IMG/VR virus record: IMGVR_UViG_3300046820_000297
Span: 1-64,000 of that record
DNA length: 64,000 nucleotides
Direction: 5' to 3' (one strand)
Source: a virus
In this document: positions 9,810-21,500 of the stretch, in pieces
Numbering within the stretch: the first letter of the stretch is position 1
Layout: each line of letters opens with the position of its first letter
Translations under genes and position numbers: made by a program
Notes under the pieces: generated by a model
The model's input: the letters and a program-made list of their open reading frames with translations, nothing else
What the model was told of the DNA's origin: nothing
The model's database searches: none

Positions 9810-12371
9810 ATGCTTAAGAGAGTTAAAATAAAAAATTTACCTCGAAAGAAAGACGGAGGAGTTAGTTATAATCAACTAGCTCCTATGTACATGCCTAACA
9901 ATATGGGTCAGAAACCTATTCAAGTTAGAGATACATTACAACCCGTACCTAGAGAGTCTGCAAATTTAGAAGCTGAGAAAGATGAAACAGCTTTAATCAC
10001 TGATGCAAACGGATTACCTGCACACTACAAGATTGGTGGTAAGCGTCATTCACAAGGTGGTACACCTTTGAACTTACCAGAGGATACATTTATCTTTAGT
10101 GATACACGTGGTATGATTATTCGTGATCCTGAAGTACTTGCTGACTTTGATGAAACTAAACCAAAGACTCCTGCACAGATTGCTAAGAAGTATGATATAA
10201 ATAAGTATCGTGAAATTCTAGCTGATCCTGATATGGATAAACGCAGTAAAGAAACTGCTGAGAAAATGATAGCTAACTATAATCTTAAGTTAGCTAAACT
10301 TGCTTTATATCAAGAGTCTACAAAAGGTTTCCCCGGTGGAATACCTACTGTAGCATTACCATACCTTGCAACAAATAATATTCAACCACAAGATGTCTTA
10401 CCTCTCAAAGGTCAAGAGACACCTCAAGAAGAAATGGACGAAGATGAAATGTATGCAGAGGAGAATCCGACTGAAGAGGAATTCGTAGATGAGGAAACTA
10501 TGCCGGAAGCACAATTTGGTATGAATGTTAGAAGACAGAATCGTTTAGCAAGAAGACTTAATAGATTACGTTCTCAACAACAGTTTGATCCTACTACAGG
10601 TATCTATATGAAGACTGGTAGAAACGGAGAGATCATCTATACAGATGGTCGTGGTACCGCGCTACCTCCTAATGTTCAACTTCCTCAAGAGTTTATCAGA
10701 CCTGGTACTAGAACTACATCAACTAAAACAGGAACTGCAGGAACTAAAACTATTAAGGTAGACAGAAAGATTCCAGAAGGCGCTACTGTAGTTAAGAGAT
10801 CTGATTATAAAACAGATGACGAATACCGCAAAGCACGTGATAAAGCTTTCAAGGATGCAAAGAACAAAGGAAACGTTTATACAACAGATGCAAGTGGAAA
10901 GAGTTACCGAGTTGTAAGTAAAGCATTTACAGCACCTGAATACAAAGGTAAAGATGCAGATAAAGCATTTAAGGGTAACAAAGATGTTGCTGGTAGATAC
11001 CAGTATATTGAAGATCAATTGATGAGTAATTCTGGTCTTCAACAAAAACTTTATGACGCTACTATTAAAGAATTAAAAGATCCTAATAGTCAGAGAGCAA
11101 AAGCTTTGGAAGCACGTGGTGTAGATGTAAATAAAATGATTGAGGGATTAACACCTGAAACTGTAAGTAAGCAGTTCTTAGATATGCAAAAAAGAAATAT
11201 TGCATTAGGTGTTCATCATGGTAAAGTAGCAAAAACAAAAAATGCACCTAAGTCTGGTAAAGATGTATCTAATGAAGAATTAGAAAAGGCTGCAACAGAA
11301 GCAGGTATTGCAATGCCTAACGCTGCAGATGCTGCACTACAACAAGCTGCATATCGTGCTATGAACAATCTTGCAGAAGCAGGTGAAGCAGAAGGTTTTA
11401 TACCTGGTCAAGTAGGTGCTGCAGATGAACCCGGTAAGAACAAACAGATTTCTCCTATTGATGCTATTTATACAAATACAACAGCAGGTCAAATCATTGG
11501 AGTACCCGGAGAAGCAGTTGGAGAAGAAGATCTTGGTCAAGATGAAATAGCTGAAGATATACCTGCAGAAGAATTAGAAGTTGATCAAGAAGATCCAAAC
11601 GCAGATTTCTGGTTGCAGGATATTATTGCTACAACAGGAGCACTTGGTGACATGGCGCGTATTAAAAAATATCAACCTTGGGCACCTAAGTTAGCACCTT
11701 ATATTCCTAATCCAACATTCTACGATCCTACTAGAGAACTTGCTACAATTGGTGAGCAAGCGAATATTGCTACACAAGGTGCGGCAGCATATGCTCCAGC
11801 ACAAGCATTCAATGCACGTTCTTCTCAGATTCAAGGTCAAGCAGCAAAAGCTGCTGCTGATACACTAGGTAGATATAATAATCTAAATGTAGGTGCAGCA
11901 AATCAATTTGAGTTGACAAAAGCAAATGTGTTTAATCAAACTGCGATGGCAAATGCGGATATCGCTAAGAATTTGTATGACTCAAATGTTATTGCAAATC
12001 AACAGTATGATAACGCTAAAGCACAAGCAAGAGAACAACTACGTTCATCATTTATAAATGCTATCACTAATAGAGCGAAAGCACAGACACTCAACGCTGT
12101 ATACGGTGATAATTATATGGTTGATCCTATAAGTGGTGGATTTACTACTTTCACAGGTGGTGATGAAATGGTTGCTAGTAATGTAGGATACGATCCACAA
12201 ATCGATAGATTCAGAGAATTGCGTGGAATTATGCCTGATGAAGATAGTCAAACAATTTGGGAAATGGCGACCGGTGCACCAGCAAGATCTAAAAGAAATA
12301 ACGCAGCTGCTGACGCATATATGAACGCATACGGATATAACGTAGGACCACAATATTCACAAAACGGATAA
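9810..12371 (+). CDS. Conserved virion/cargo protein with GGKRHSQGG motif
   Basis: 853 aa. It begins with a basic segment (MLKRVKIKNLPRKKDGG) nearly identical to the C-terminus of the hydrolase ending at 7237. Residues about 70-110 carry AHYKIGGKRHSQGGTPLNLP followed by TFIFSDTRG, a motif I recall from crAss-like virion proteins. An acidic stretch lies at about 205-230. The last 250 residues are Ala/Gln/Asn-rich and probably long alpha-helices, as in internal or ejection proteins. It starts 6 bp after the previous gene and lies in the cluster of probable cargo genes. Role inferred from position and composition; no enzymatic function is visible. Confidence 0.55.
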   Translation: MLKRVKIKNLPRKKDGGVSYNQLAPMYMPNNMGQKPIQVRDTLQPVPRESANLEAEKDETALITDANGLPAHYKIGGKRHSQGGTPLNLPEDTFIFSDTRGMIIRDPEVLADFDETKPKTPAQIAKKYDINKYREILADPDMDKRSKETAEKMIANYNLKLAKLALYQESTKGFPGGIPTVALPYLATNNIQPQDVLPLKGQETPQEEMDEDEMYAEENPTEEEFVDEETMPEAQFGMNVRRQNRLARRLNRLRSQQQFDPTTGIYMKTGRNGEIIYTDGRGTALPPNVQLPQEFIRPGTRTTSTKTGTAGTKTIKVDRKIPEGATVVKRSDYKTDDEYRKARDKAFKDAKNKGNVYTTDASGKSYRVVSKAFTAPEYKGKDADKAFKGNKDVAGRYQYIEDQLMSNSGLQQKLYDATIKELKDPNSQRAKALEARGVDVNKMIEGLTPETVSKQFLDMQKRNIALGVHHGKVAKTKNAPKSGKDVSNEELEKAATEAGIAMPNAADAALQQAAYRAMNNLAEAGEAEGFIPGQVGAADEPGKNKQISPIDAIYTNTTAGQIIGVPGEAVGEEDLGQDEIAEDIPAEELEVDQEDPNADFWLQDIIATTGALGDMARIKKYQPWAPKLAPYIPNPTFYDPTRELATIGEQANIATQGAAAYAPAQAFNARSSQIQGQAAKAAADTLGRYNNLNVGAANQFELTKANVFNQTAMANADIAKNLYDSNVIANQQYDNAKAQAREQLRSSFINAITNRAKAQTLNAVYGDNYMVDPISGGFTTFTGGDEMVASNVGYDPQIDRFRELRGIMPDEDSQTIWEMATGAPARSKRNNAAADAYMNAYGYNVGPQYSQNG

Positions 12372-12395
12372 AGATAATTATTACCTTTACAAACT

Positions 12396-15300
12396 ATGGC
12401 AACGTACTTACCCGGAGTAACAGATTATATACCAAGGATACAACCTTTTGTACCTGACTTTAACTTCTATTCGAATGCTTTACAAACAAAGCAAGCGCAG
12501 TATGATGCAGGTTATGAAAAGATTAGTAGTGTATATGGAACTCTATTGAACTCTGAAATGTCTCGTACTGATAACATTAACAGACGAGATGAATTCTTTA
12601 CAAAGATTGATAATGATATTAAAAAGATATCTGGTCTAGATTTATCTAAAGATCAGAATGTAAAAGCAGCTGGGAAAATATTCCAACCTCTTATTGACGA
12701 TAAGTTTATTCAAAGAGATATCGCATTTACAAAGAATTATAGAAGAGAATTAGATAGAGCGGAAGGTTTTAAGAACTGTACTGATGAAAAGAAATGCGGT
12801 GGTAAATATTGGGACGGTGGTGTAAGAGCATTGAATTATAAATTAGATGAGTTTACAAAAGTAAATATTAATGATACATTAGGTTTCTCTAATCCTACTT
12901 ATACACCTTATGTAAACGTATATGCGAAAGCAATGGAGTTTGCAAAAGAAATGGGATTTGATGAAGCACAAAATATTAGTTGGACACCTGACGGAAGATA
13001 TATTATTACAACTACAGGTGGACCACAACAGATTCCTAGTCTTACAGATTCATTTGTAAACTACCTTAAAGGTGATAGTGCTGCTATGAGTATGTATCAA
13101 ACATCAGCATATCTAGAACGTAAAGATTACGCTACTCAATATGCTGAACAGTTTGGTGGAGAAGAAGGAGCTGAAAGAGATTATCTTAATACTAAGATTA
13201 CTGAGATCAATCAGATCCAACAAGAGTTATTAAAACAAGCAGAGGAAGAACTTAAGACTACTAAGAATAAGAAAGTTGCAGGTCAAAAGTCAATAGAGAA
13301 AACTCCTATAGAAGAAAATCTAGATAAAGATTTCTTAGAAGCGTTTGATTCATTAAATACTCAAGAAGAACTTAACACATCAGCAGTTGACTTTTCTAAA
13401 TCTACTCTTAGTAATGTAGAAGGTATTGAGAACCTAGATATTAATTCTATGCGTGCTCGCGTAGATAGTGCTATGGCAAATCAACTATTCTATGGTGACA
13501 TGCAAGGTGCTGCTACAGACTTCGCTATGAATACTATGAAAGTAGATATCAAAGCGGATCAATACGCGCTTGCTGGATATGAGCATAGTTTACGTGTTTC
13601 AGAGATATTACTAAAGGATACCCTAGAAAGAAAACAGAAAGCGGAAGAGAAAGCTGCTGCAGAAGCAGAAGCTGAAATGGTATTTGATGAAGAAGGTATG
13701 CCAGTTGATGGTGGTGCTGGTCAAGTAAATAAAGTAGATCCTATTAAGTTAGTTGAAGGTGAGATTACTAGTGCTAATGATGATTACGCTGGTGGTTTAG
13801 AAGCACAATCAAAATATGTACTTGATAAATTAAATGCTGTTATTGGAGATCCTAATAGATCTAAACAAGAACGTGAATTAGCTGCTAAGAAGAGAGATGA
13901 AATCTTTGGTACCGCAAGTGTGTATGAAGATCCTAATGATCCTGAATATCAAAAAGCAATCAAAGATGCTGCGGAAAATGGAGAAGGTAGTTGGTTTAAT
14001 GAAATACTAGGTGGTGTAGAATTTGCAGCAGGTGCTGATATGGGTATCATTGGTGCTGGAATACTTGCAGCAGGATTAAGTAACCCAATTGGTTGGGCTG
14101 CACTTGCTGTTGGTGGTATTGCAATGTTTAATGGTGTTGAAGACTTCATGGATAACTCTGATAAGACATCCAGTGTACCAGTACCAAAGAAAACAAAAGA
14201 TGGTTACATGACATCTCCCGGTGAACTTGCTAGCTTTAGAAATAACGTAACCGGAACAGATTATAATAACCCTAATAACTTTGATGCATTAAAATCAAGA
14301 CTTGATAGTTTTATATCAACACAGGGTGACGGACTCTTTAGAGGTGATGAAGTATTCTTAAAAGATAACGCAGATCTTAAAGAAGTTATCGATCGTGCTC
14401 AAATGAAAAAGAACGCAGCTTTAAGTAATGTTACTAATAATAACAAACTTGTTCGTGATAGAATGGTTGCTAAATATGGTAGTGACTTTGAACCCGGTGT
14501 GATTGATATGATGTTTACACCAAATGGTACAAAGAAAAACTTTGAGCAATTTGCAAAAGACTATGCAGCTAAATACAATCCTAGTTTATTAGAAGGTGAG
14601 TCATCAGGTTATGGTGAAATGGGAACTATTGCAGCACTTACTACAGCTGGTGCAGTAGGTGGAGGACCTATTGGTGCAGGTTTAGGATTTCTTGGTGGTT
14701 TGATTGCTAGCGGAATGATTGATGACGTTGACGATATCTATCAAGAGTTAGATGACAACTATAGAAAGACATACAACAGTGATGAAATTCAAGGATTGAA
14801 ATCAGGACGTGGTTCTTTAGATGATGGTATCACAGGTATCTTTTCTCAAAATAGAATTTATAGTTTTGATCCCGCTGGAAAAAGTGCATTAAAAGATGCA
14901 GTAAGAGATTTGTATGCTAAAGATATTGCACCGGCATTAAAGAACCCATCTGCTAAAGGAGCAACATTCCTTGAGGGTAATCTAATGAACTTAGAAGCAG
15001 ATGATGAAGTAGGTAACAATCCAAATGCATCACGTGTACTATCTCAGATTCTAAGAAGTTCTTTCCAAACAAAATGGAAAGAGTCTAATGATGGTAGACC
15101 TCTATTTGATATTACAAGAAGCGGTATGGTTCAAGGTGACCCTGGTAAAGTAGGTTTGACCTTTACTCTATCAGAAGACTTTATAAAGAAGTATAAGGGT
15201 ACTGAAAATAATAAAGGTATTACTTGGGGACTTGATGGAAATGATATCTCTGTAATTATGGATAGAGATAAAGTTAATTCTCAGTTCTTTAAGTCTACGG

Positions 15301-15596
15301 AAGTGTCTGATTTAGAATTCGTAATGAATTCCGTAGGTCAAGTAGATATTACATCTTATAGTCAATATGGTGGTACAGCAAGTATTAAAAAATCGCAAAA
15401 CGGTCAGTATGTTGCAGACCTTAGTATGAAGTATATAGATCCTGAAACAGGAGAGTTACTAAGTCAAAATAGACAATTCGTTAGAGCTGATCAAGATCTT
15501 AATTATCTTTATGCTCAGTTATCAGCAGCTCTTAGCGATAACTACGGTAGACTTACTAAAAATCTAAGAAAGAAAGAAAATAAAGATGGAGAATAG
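12396..15596 (+). CDS. Conserved crAss-like cargo protein with two hydrophobic segments
   Basis: 1066 aa. The N-terminus (MATYLPGVTDYIPRIQPFVP, then DFNFYSNALQTKQAQYDAGY) resembles a conserved protein of crAss-like phages found next to the RNA polymerase genes. Most of the chain is charged and helical, with an Ala/Glu-rich coiled region at about 405-435. Two Gly/Ala-rich hydrophobic segments, at about 543-578 and 742-775, could insert into membranes. This fits an internal protein ejected with the DNA to help form a channel through the host envelope, but that is inference. Its 3' end overlaps the next gene by 11 bp, suggesting coupled expression. Confidence 0.6.
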   Translation: MATYLPGVTDYIPRIQPFVPDFNFYSNALQTKQAQYDAGYEKISSVYGTLLNSEMSRTDNINRRDEFFTKIDNDIKKISGLDLSKDQNVKAAGKIFQPLIDDKFIQRDIAFTKNYRRELDRAEGFKNCTDEKKCGGKYWDGGVRALNYKLDEFTKVNINDTLGFSNPTYTPYVNVYAKAMEFAKEMGFDEAQNISWTPDGRYIITTTGGPQQIPSLTDSFVNYLKGDSAAMSMYQTSAYLERKDYATQYAEQFGGEEGAERDYLNTKITEINQIQQELLKQAEEELKTTKNKKVAGQKSIEKTPIEENLDKDFLEAFDSLNTQEELNTSAVDFSKSTLSNVEGIENLDINSMRARVDSAMANQLFYGDMQGAATDFAMNTMKVDIKADQYALAGYEHSLRVSEILLKDTLERKQKAEEKAAAEAEAEMVFDEEGMPVDGGAGQVNKVDPIKLVEGEITSANDDYAGGLEAQSKYVLDKLNAVIGDPNRSKQERELAAKKRDEIFGTASVYEDPNDPEYQKAIKDAAENGEGSWFNEILGGVEFAAGADMGIIGAGILAAGLSNPIGWAALAVGGIAMFNGVEDFMDNSDKTSSVPVPKKTKDGYMTSPGELASFRNNVTGTDYNNPNNFDALKSRLDSFISTQGDGLFRGDEVFLKDNADLKEVIDRAQMKKNAALSNVTNNNKLVRDRMVAKYGSDFEPGVIDMMFTPNGTKKNFEQFAKDYAAKYNPSLLEGESSGYGEMGTIAALTTAGAVGGGPIGAGLGFLGGLIASGMIDDVDDIYQELDDNYRKTYNSDEIQGLKSGRGSLDDGITGIFSQNRIYSFDPAGKSALKDAVRDLYAKDIAPALKNPSAKGATFLEGNLMNLEADDEVGNNPNASRVLSQILRSSFQTKWKESNDGRPLFDITRSGMVQGDPGKVGLTFTLSEDFIKKYKGTENNKGITWGLDGNDISVIMDRDKVNSQFFKSTEVSDLEFVMNSVGQVDITSYSQYGGTASIKKSQNGQYVADLSMKYIDPETGELLSQNRQFVRADQDLNYLYAQLSAALSDNYGRLTKNLRKKENKDGE

Positions 15597-18500
15597 TATA
15601 AATATAACCCCTACACCTAGCGGAAAACCCGCAACAGCAGACTTATATAAATACTCAGTAGGAAACGCAATAGAGGGTGTAGATCCGCTACCCACTCCAA
15701 GAACATCAGAAGAAGCTAAAAAAAAAGCGTTAGCTGATATTGATAAAGCTTTTTTAAATGCGTCTAGACCAGATGCGTTTAAGTTTGATAAACCTACAAC
15801 TTTCAATGCAGGTAGCAAGGGTTATAACTTTGATAGATATTATACACATCCTAAGTTCAAACAATTAGGATTTACTCCTTTGAGAGATAACGAAAGTTTC
15901 TACAATCAACACAGTAGCACATGGGATGATCTAGGACGTGCTGTTAAACAGATGCCCGCACTAGTAGGATTAGGTGCTAGCTCCACTTTTGGTAACTGGA
16001 GCAACTTCCTAAGTATGAAACCAGATACTGAAAATGCTGAAGAGATGGAAAGACGTATGTCTATTGCATCTTCTTCAAGAGATACATTCGGTGGTAAAGC
16101 TGTAAACTTCTTATCTAACGTACCATATACATTAGGTGTTATCGGTGAGATCTATGCAGAAGAAGCTGCACTGATGCTTGCAAGTAGAATTCCAGGAATG
16201 CAAGGTTTAGCAGCAGCTAAAACTGGACAAAATATTCTAAGAGGTGGTTTAGCATTTGAAAGATTATTCAATACATTCCGTGCAGGAAACAAAATTGATA
16301 ATGCTAAACAAGCATGGGATGCATCTAAAACACTTGGTAACTTTGCAAAGAACTGGTTACCTTTTCAAAATACCGCAGACTTATTCAGAGACTCTGGTAG
16401 AGCTGCAGCTAACATGGATAAACTAACCGACTTAGCTGCAGGATATAAAACATTTGGTGCATTCTATAGAGACTTACGTGAGATTAACCTAGTTACAGCA
16501 GAAGCTAAACTTGAAGGTGGATTTGTACAGAATGATGTTGCTAATACACTAATCGGAGACTTTAGAAAAAAGAATGGTAGAGATCCTAACGATATGGAGT
16601 CTGAAGCAATATATGCTCAAGCTCGTAAAGCAGGATACACTGCAGGTTTCTTAAACACCGGAGGAATATATATTTCTAATAAGGTAGTTCTAGAAAGAGC
16701 ATTGAAAGGATTGCCTTTCATAGATGAAGTAGAACATCTTGCAGGTAAAGGAATTAAGAATGGTAAACTTGTAAAGAACTTAGATTGGAAAACATCTGGT
16801 AAAAATCCTTGGGAAGTAATCTCAGGAGTTGGTTCAGGTGTAAAAGCACTAGGTAATAAGTACTATAGACAACAACTTGTTAAGAATGCTCCTAAGAATG
16901 GCATGCGTTTCTTGTCTGCAAACGTAATGGAAGGTATTCAAGAAATGTATCAGGAAGGTACCGCAAAAGGTGTTTCCGATTACTATACTCAGACATACTT
17001 AAATCCTTCTAAAGTAGGTAAAGCACAAGTTCTTTCATCTTTACAAACCGGTGTTAAGTCACAACTTTCTGGTGAAGGATTAGAAGTATTCCTATCAGGA
17101 TTCTTGATGGCTGGACCAATACAAGCTGTACAGTCTAGTGTTCATGGTGTATATAACATGGGACAACTTGCAAGACTTAAGATGCAAGACAAAGCATTCA
17201 AAGCAGATCCTGCAAATGCTGGTAAGACAAGTCCGTATGAGAAGTATCTTAAAGATCAAAAAACTTATAATGAAAAAGTTGTAAGTGCTTTGAACTTCTT
17301 AACAAAAGATACAAAGAGTTATTTCTCTACTGTAGATGCTAACGTAAAAGCACAGAAAGATTTTGCTGATCTATTTGAAAGTGCTGTATTAGAAGGTGAC
17401 GTTAAAGGTGCTGTTGATGCTAATGATGATGCATTAGCAAATCACATCTTCACTTTAATAGAATCCGGTCACTTAGATTTATTTACCGAGCACTTAGAAG
17501 GACTGAAACAATTAGATGAGAAAGAATTAGCAGATGCTCTATATGAGAATCCCGGTAATAAAACTTTTGATAAGAAAACAACTAGCGAAAGAATTGATGC
17601 TGTTATAGGAAGAATCAATCAGATTAAAGATACTCATAATAAATATCAATCTCTTAGTAATCCTTTTGACTTTAGACAAGATCCTATTGGATACTTTTCA
17701 TTTGAGTCCGCTAGAAAACTTGCAATATTCAACGACTTCAGTTATCAAAGAACTGGAGAACGTATGACTAGTATATTAGAAAAACTTAAAACCAATACAG
17801 CTCTATCAAATGTGGATTACATGGACATTGCTACAATGTTTAGTATTAATCCTAAGTTGATGGGTAACAACCTAGGTATTGGTGGTGCAACTAATATGCT
17901 CGCGTTACTCAAGCAAGAGATTGATAATCTTAAAGCAGGTACAGATGAGCAGAAAGATGAAGCCGTAAAACTTCAAAACAAGTATGATAAGCTTAAGAGT
18001 TTGTCAACACTTATTCAAGATTACGCAGCAAACTTAGATACATTAGAATCAGCGCCTGCTGAACAACAAGAAGAACTAGCAAATTCTGTTGAGGAATCTG
18101 AGAAACTATTAGGACAAGCGTTTAATGATTACATTAAACTTCTTGCTAAGAACAATGGTACAACTATCTTAGATAAAGATATTAATGATGCGTTCAGTGA
18201 TTTCCGAGACTACTGGAGATTAGGTAGAGATAAGACACAGTTTGCAGAAGCTGTGAATGCTCTTAATAATCCAGGATACTTTAGTGAGGTTGCTCGTCGT
18301 ATTAACGGTGCTTTAGAAGTTGCTTCTCAAGTTAGTGCTCAAAGAGCAAAAGAAGAAGTAGATGAGTACAGAAGACGTTATGCTACTAATGATTTCCTAA
18401 ATGGATTGCTTAGTCAGTTTAATGTATATGTACATGAAGATGAAGCTGAAGCTTATCTAGCAAATAATATTGTTCCTGAAAAGTTTGTTGATGCAGATAC

Positions 18501-21500
18501 AGGACAAGTTATTTCTCCATCTGATTCAAGATATCAAAAGATTCTAGAATTCATTGATGCTACAGATGATAGCTTCTTTGATCTTACTGGTAAGCGTTTG
18601 TTTAAACCAGCTATTGAAGATATCGGTGAGAAGTTATATAGAGAAGGTACAGACATATTTGAAAATACAGAGTCAGGTACATTTGTTACTCAGGTTGTAT
18701 CAGAAAGACAAGAGTCTGATAAAAGATCGTTTACTGATATAGCGAAACAATTTGGATTTGATAGAAGTGCTCCTATAACAGAAGTCACTATCGGATCTAT
18801 ATTAACGTCTATCATAAATGGTCCCGGAACAGTACAACAAAAAGAACTAGCACGACTATTAAAATCTTTGCTAGACGGAAACGAGAAGATATCCTTTGTA
18901 AGAAACCACTATACTAACTCTACATACGATCCTAAGAATGGTGTTATTGTAGATGCTCGTTATAGTTCTGAAGATTACAAAGTATTAGGAATGGATAAAG
19001 TATCAATTGAATACTCCATTCTTAGTGGATTGATGCAGAAGCTTGTAGTTGATAAGAGTGCCGATAAAGAATTTACTGATAAGATAAAAGACATCCGTGA
19101 GTCTTTCATGAAGGAACTAAGCGACCAACAGAAGAATTCATACGCTTACGCATTAGCTAACAATACTACGTTCTTATCTGAGATGCTTACTAATCCAACC
19201 TTTGCTGCATTAGCTACTCAGTATGAGTATAAAGGTACTCAGGTAGAACTAACAGATAAAGCAAAGAATATATTCGGAGCGTTCTTCAAAACACTTACTG
19301 ATTTCATCAAGAAGATCTTAAACATTAACAATGAAGAAAGATCTGTATACAAACAAGCACTTAATGTTCTAGCTAATAAGTTGACAGAAGGTCCTACTGA
19401 AGAAGCTGGTAAAAAAGAAGAAGGACCGGATACATCTGGTATCAAAGAGTTCTCTAGTTTAGATCCTAAGTTACAAGAAGAACTTAAGGAAGCATTTGAG
19501 AAGAAGAGAACTAAAGTTGCAGCAACAGATCCCGAGGTAGCAAAGAACATGGACTTTAACATGTGGTACCTAAATGATTTTGAAGCAACACGTATCGTAT
19601 CTAATTATAATACTAAGAAGAAAGTAAAAGAGGAAGAGGAGAAAGGAAAAGCTACAGAAGGTAATACTGTTATTACTATGGCTAACATTCCTCAACTTGC
19701 AACTGCTTTAGGTTACACTGTTGCGGAGATTAACTCTATGATTTTAGATGGTACTCCTACACAAGAGTTACTTGACATTATCAACAATAAAGTAGTATCT
19801 CCTAATGCAGCAGTACTTAGTGAAGAAGGTATGGAAGCCATCAACGCTGCTATAACAGATGCAAAAGATAAACTAACCGCAGCAAAATTAAGACTCACTG
19901 AAGATGCAAAGAATTATATAGATGATGATGGTACAATTTATACACGTGTAACAAGTCTTGTAAAAGATCCATTTGAAGCTGATTCTCAGACGGCATCGTT
20001 TAGAGGAACTATTATAGATGATCTTACTAGAGATTTCTTAGCTGGTCGTATTCAAAACATTGAAGAATTCAAAGATGCATATAAAATCTCTAGAGATAAG
20101 ATATCTTCAAAAGAAGGATTCAGTGATAAGGATGCAGCAGAGTTACCAATCTTTACAGCAAACTTCTTAAATGAACTATTTGACAATCTTAGAAATGTAA
20201 AGCGTGCTCTAGATAGAAATGGTATCAAGGTCATTTCTGATATCCCAACACTCTATGGAAAGTTAGATGGTAAAGATGCTGCAGGATCTATTGACTTACT
20301 AGGATATAATAGTAAGGGTGAAGTATTCATTATTGACTTAAAGACAGCATCAGGAGACAGAAATGTTCAGTATGCTTTAGAAGAAGCAATGCAAGATGCA
20401 TTAGGTGAAGACTATGCTGAATTCAAATCAACTCTTAAGAAAAATAAAAATTATTTAGAAGCTACTCGCAGCATGCTTCCTTTAGAAATGCAAAACAAAA
20501 TGACTATTGCATTTACTAAGTTTGGAAACAAATATCCCGAGCTAAAAGAAGAGATGCAGAAAGGTAGACTCTTTTTATATAAAGAAGGAGACCAAGCACA
20601 GTTAGCTGCATATCGCGAACTACTTAGACAATCTACAGGTATTGTTGCTGATAAGTTATACATCTTCCCGATGGTAGCATCTACTGAAAAAGGTTCGTCT
20701 ATTAAGTTTGTTAGAAACACAATGGTGAAAGCACCAGGTAGAACTGGTTATGTCATTGATCTAACTACTAACGATACTACATATAAGATATCTGATCTAA
20801 GACAAACAGTATTTGAATATCCTGAGAATCCTATTCAGAAACCAGGTGCGCCAGTTACTGAAGAACCAGAAGTAATTGAAGTTAGTTTAAAACCTATTGA
20901 AGTTACTACTGAAGAACCTATTACTCAAACTGGTACAGATGCTAAAGTTGATGTAAAAAAAGATAGATACTACAACAGTCCTGTAAACAGGATGGTTAAA
21001 GTACAAAAGGATTCTGAAAATACACCAATAACAAAAGAAGAAGAAGAAGAAATAGAAGCTGTTATAGAAAAAGCTAAAGAACTTGGATGGGACAAAAATA
21101 GATTATTTAGACAACTTAGTTCAATGGGGTACGCTTATGCTTTTGGAGTTCAGCCTGAAGGATATAGAAATTATCTTGAAGATAGACTTTCTGGTAAGAC
21201 AAATATAAAAGTAACATCTGAGTTTAACTTTTTTGAACAACTTGATAAAGAACTAGCAGCTTTAGAAGGTGCTCAAACTAATGAACAGACTGAAGAAGAA
21301 ACTCCCAAACAAGTAACCAAAGTAGCTATAATAAACAATAGTGATATTTGGTCATACACTGATGGTACATATACTGTATTACATCGTGAAGACGGTGTGA
21401 TTGGAGAATACATTAGTGATTTAGCATCTGCTAAAAAGATTGCTAGAGAGTACAAAGAAGAAAGCGATTACGATGCTACCAAGAAGAGAGCAAAAGCAAT

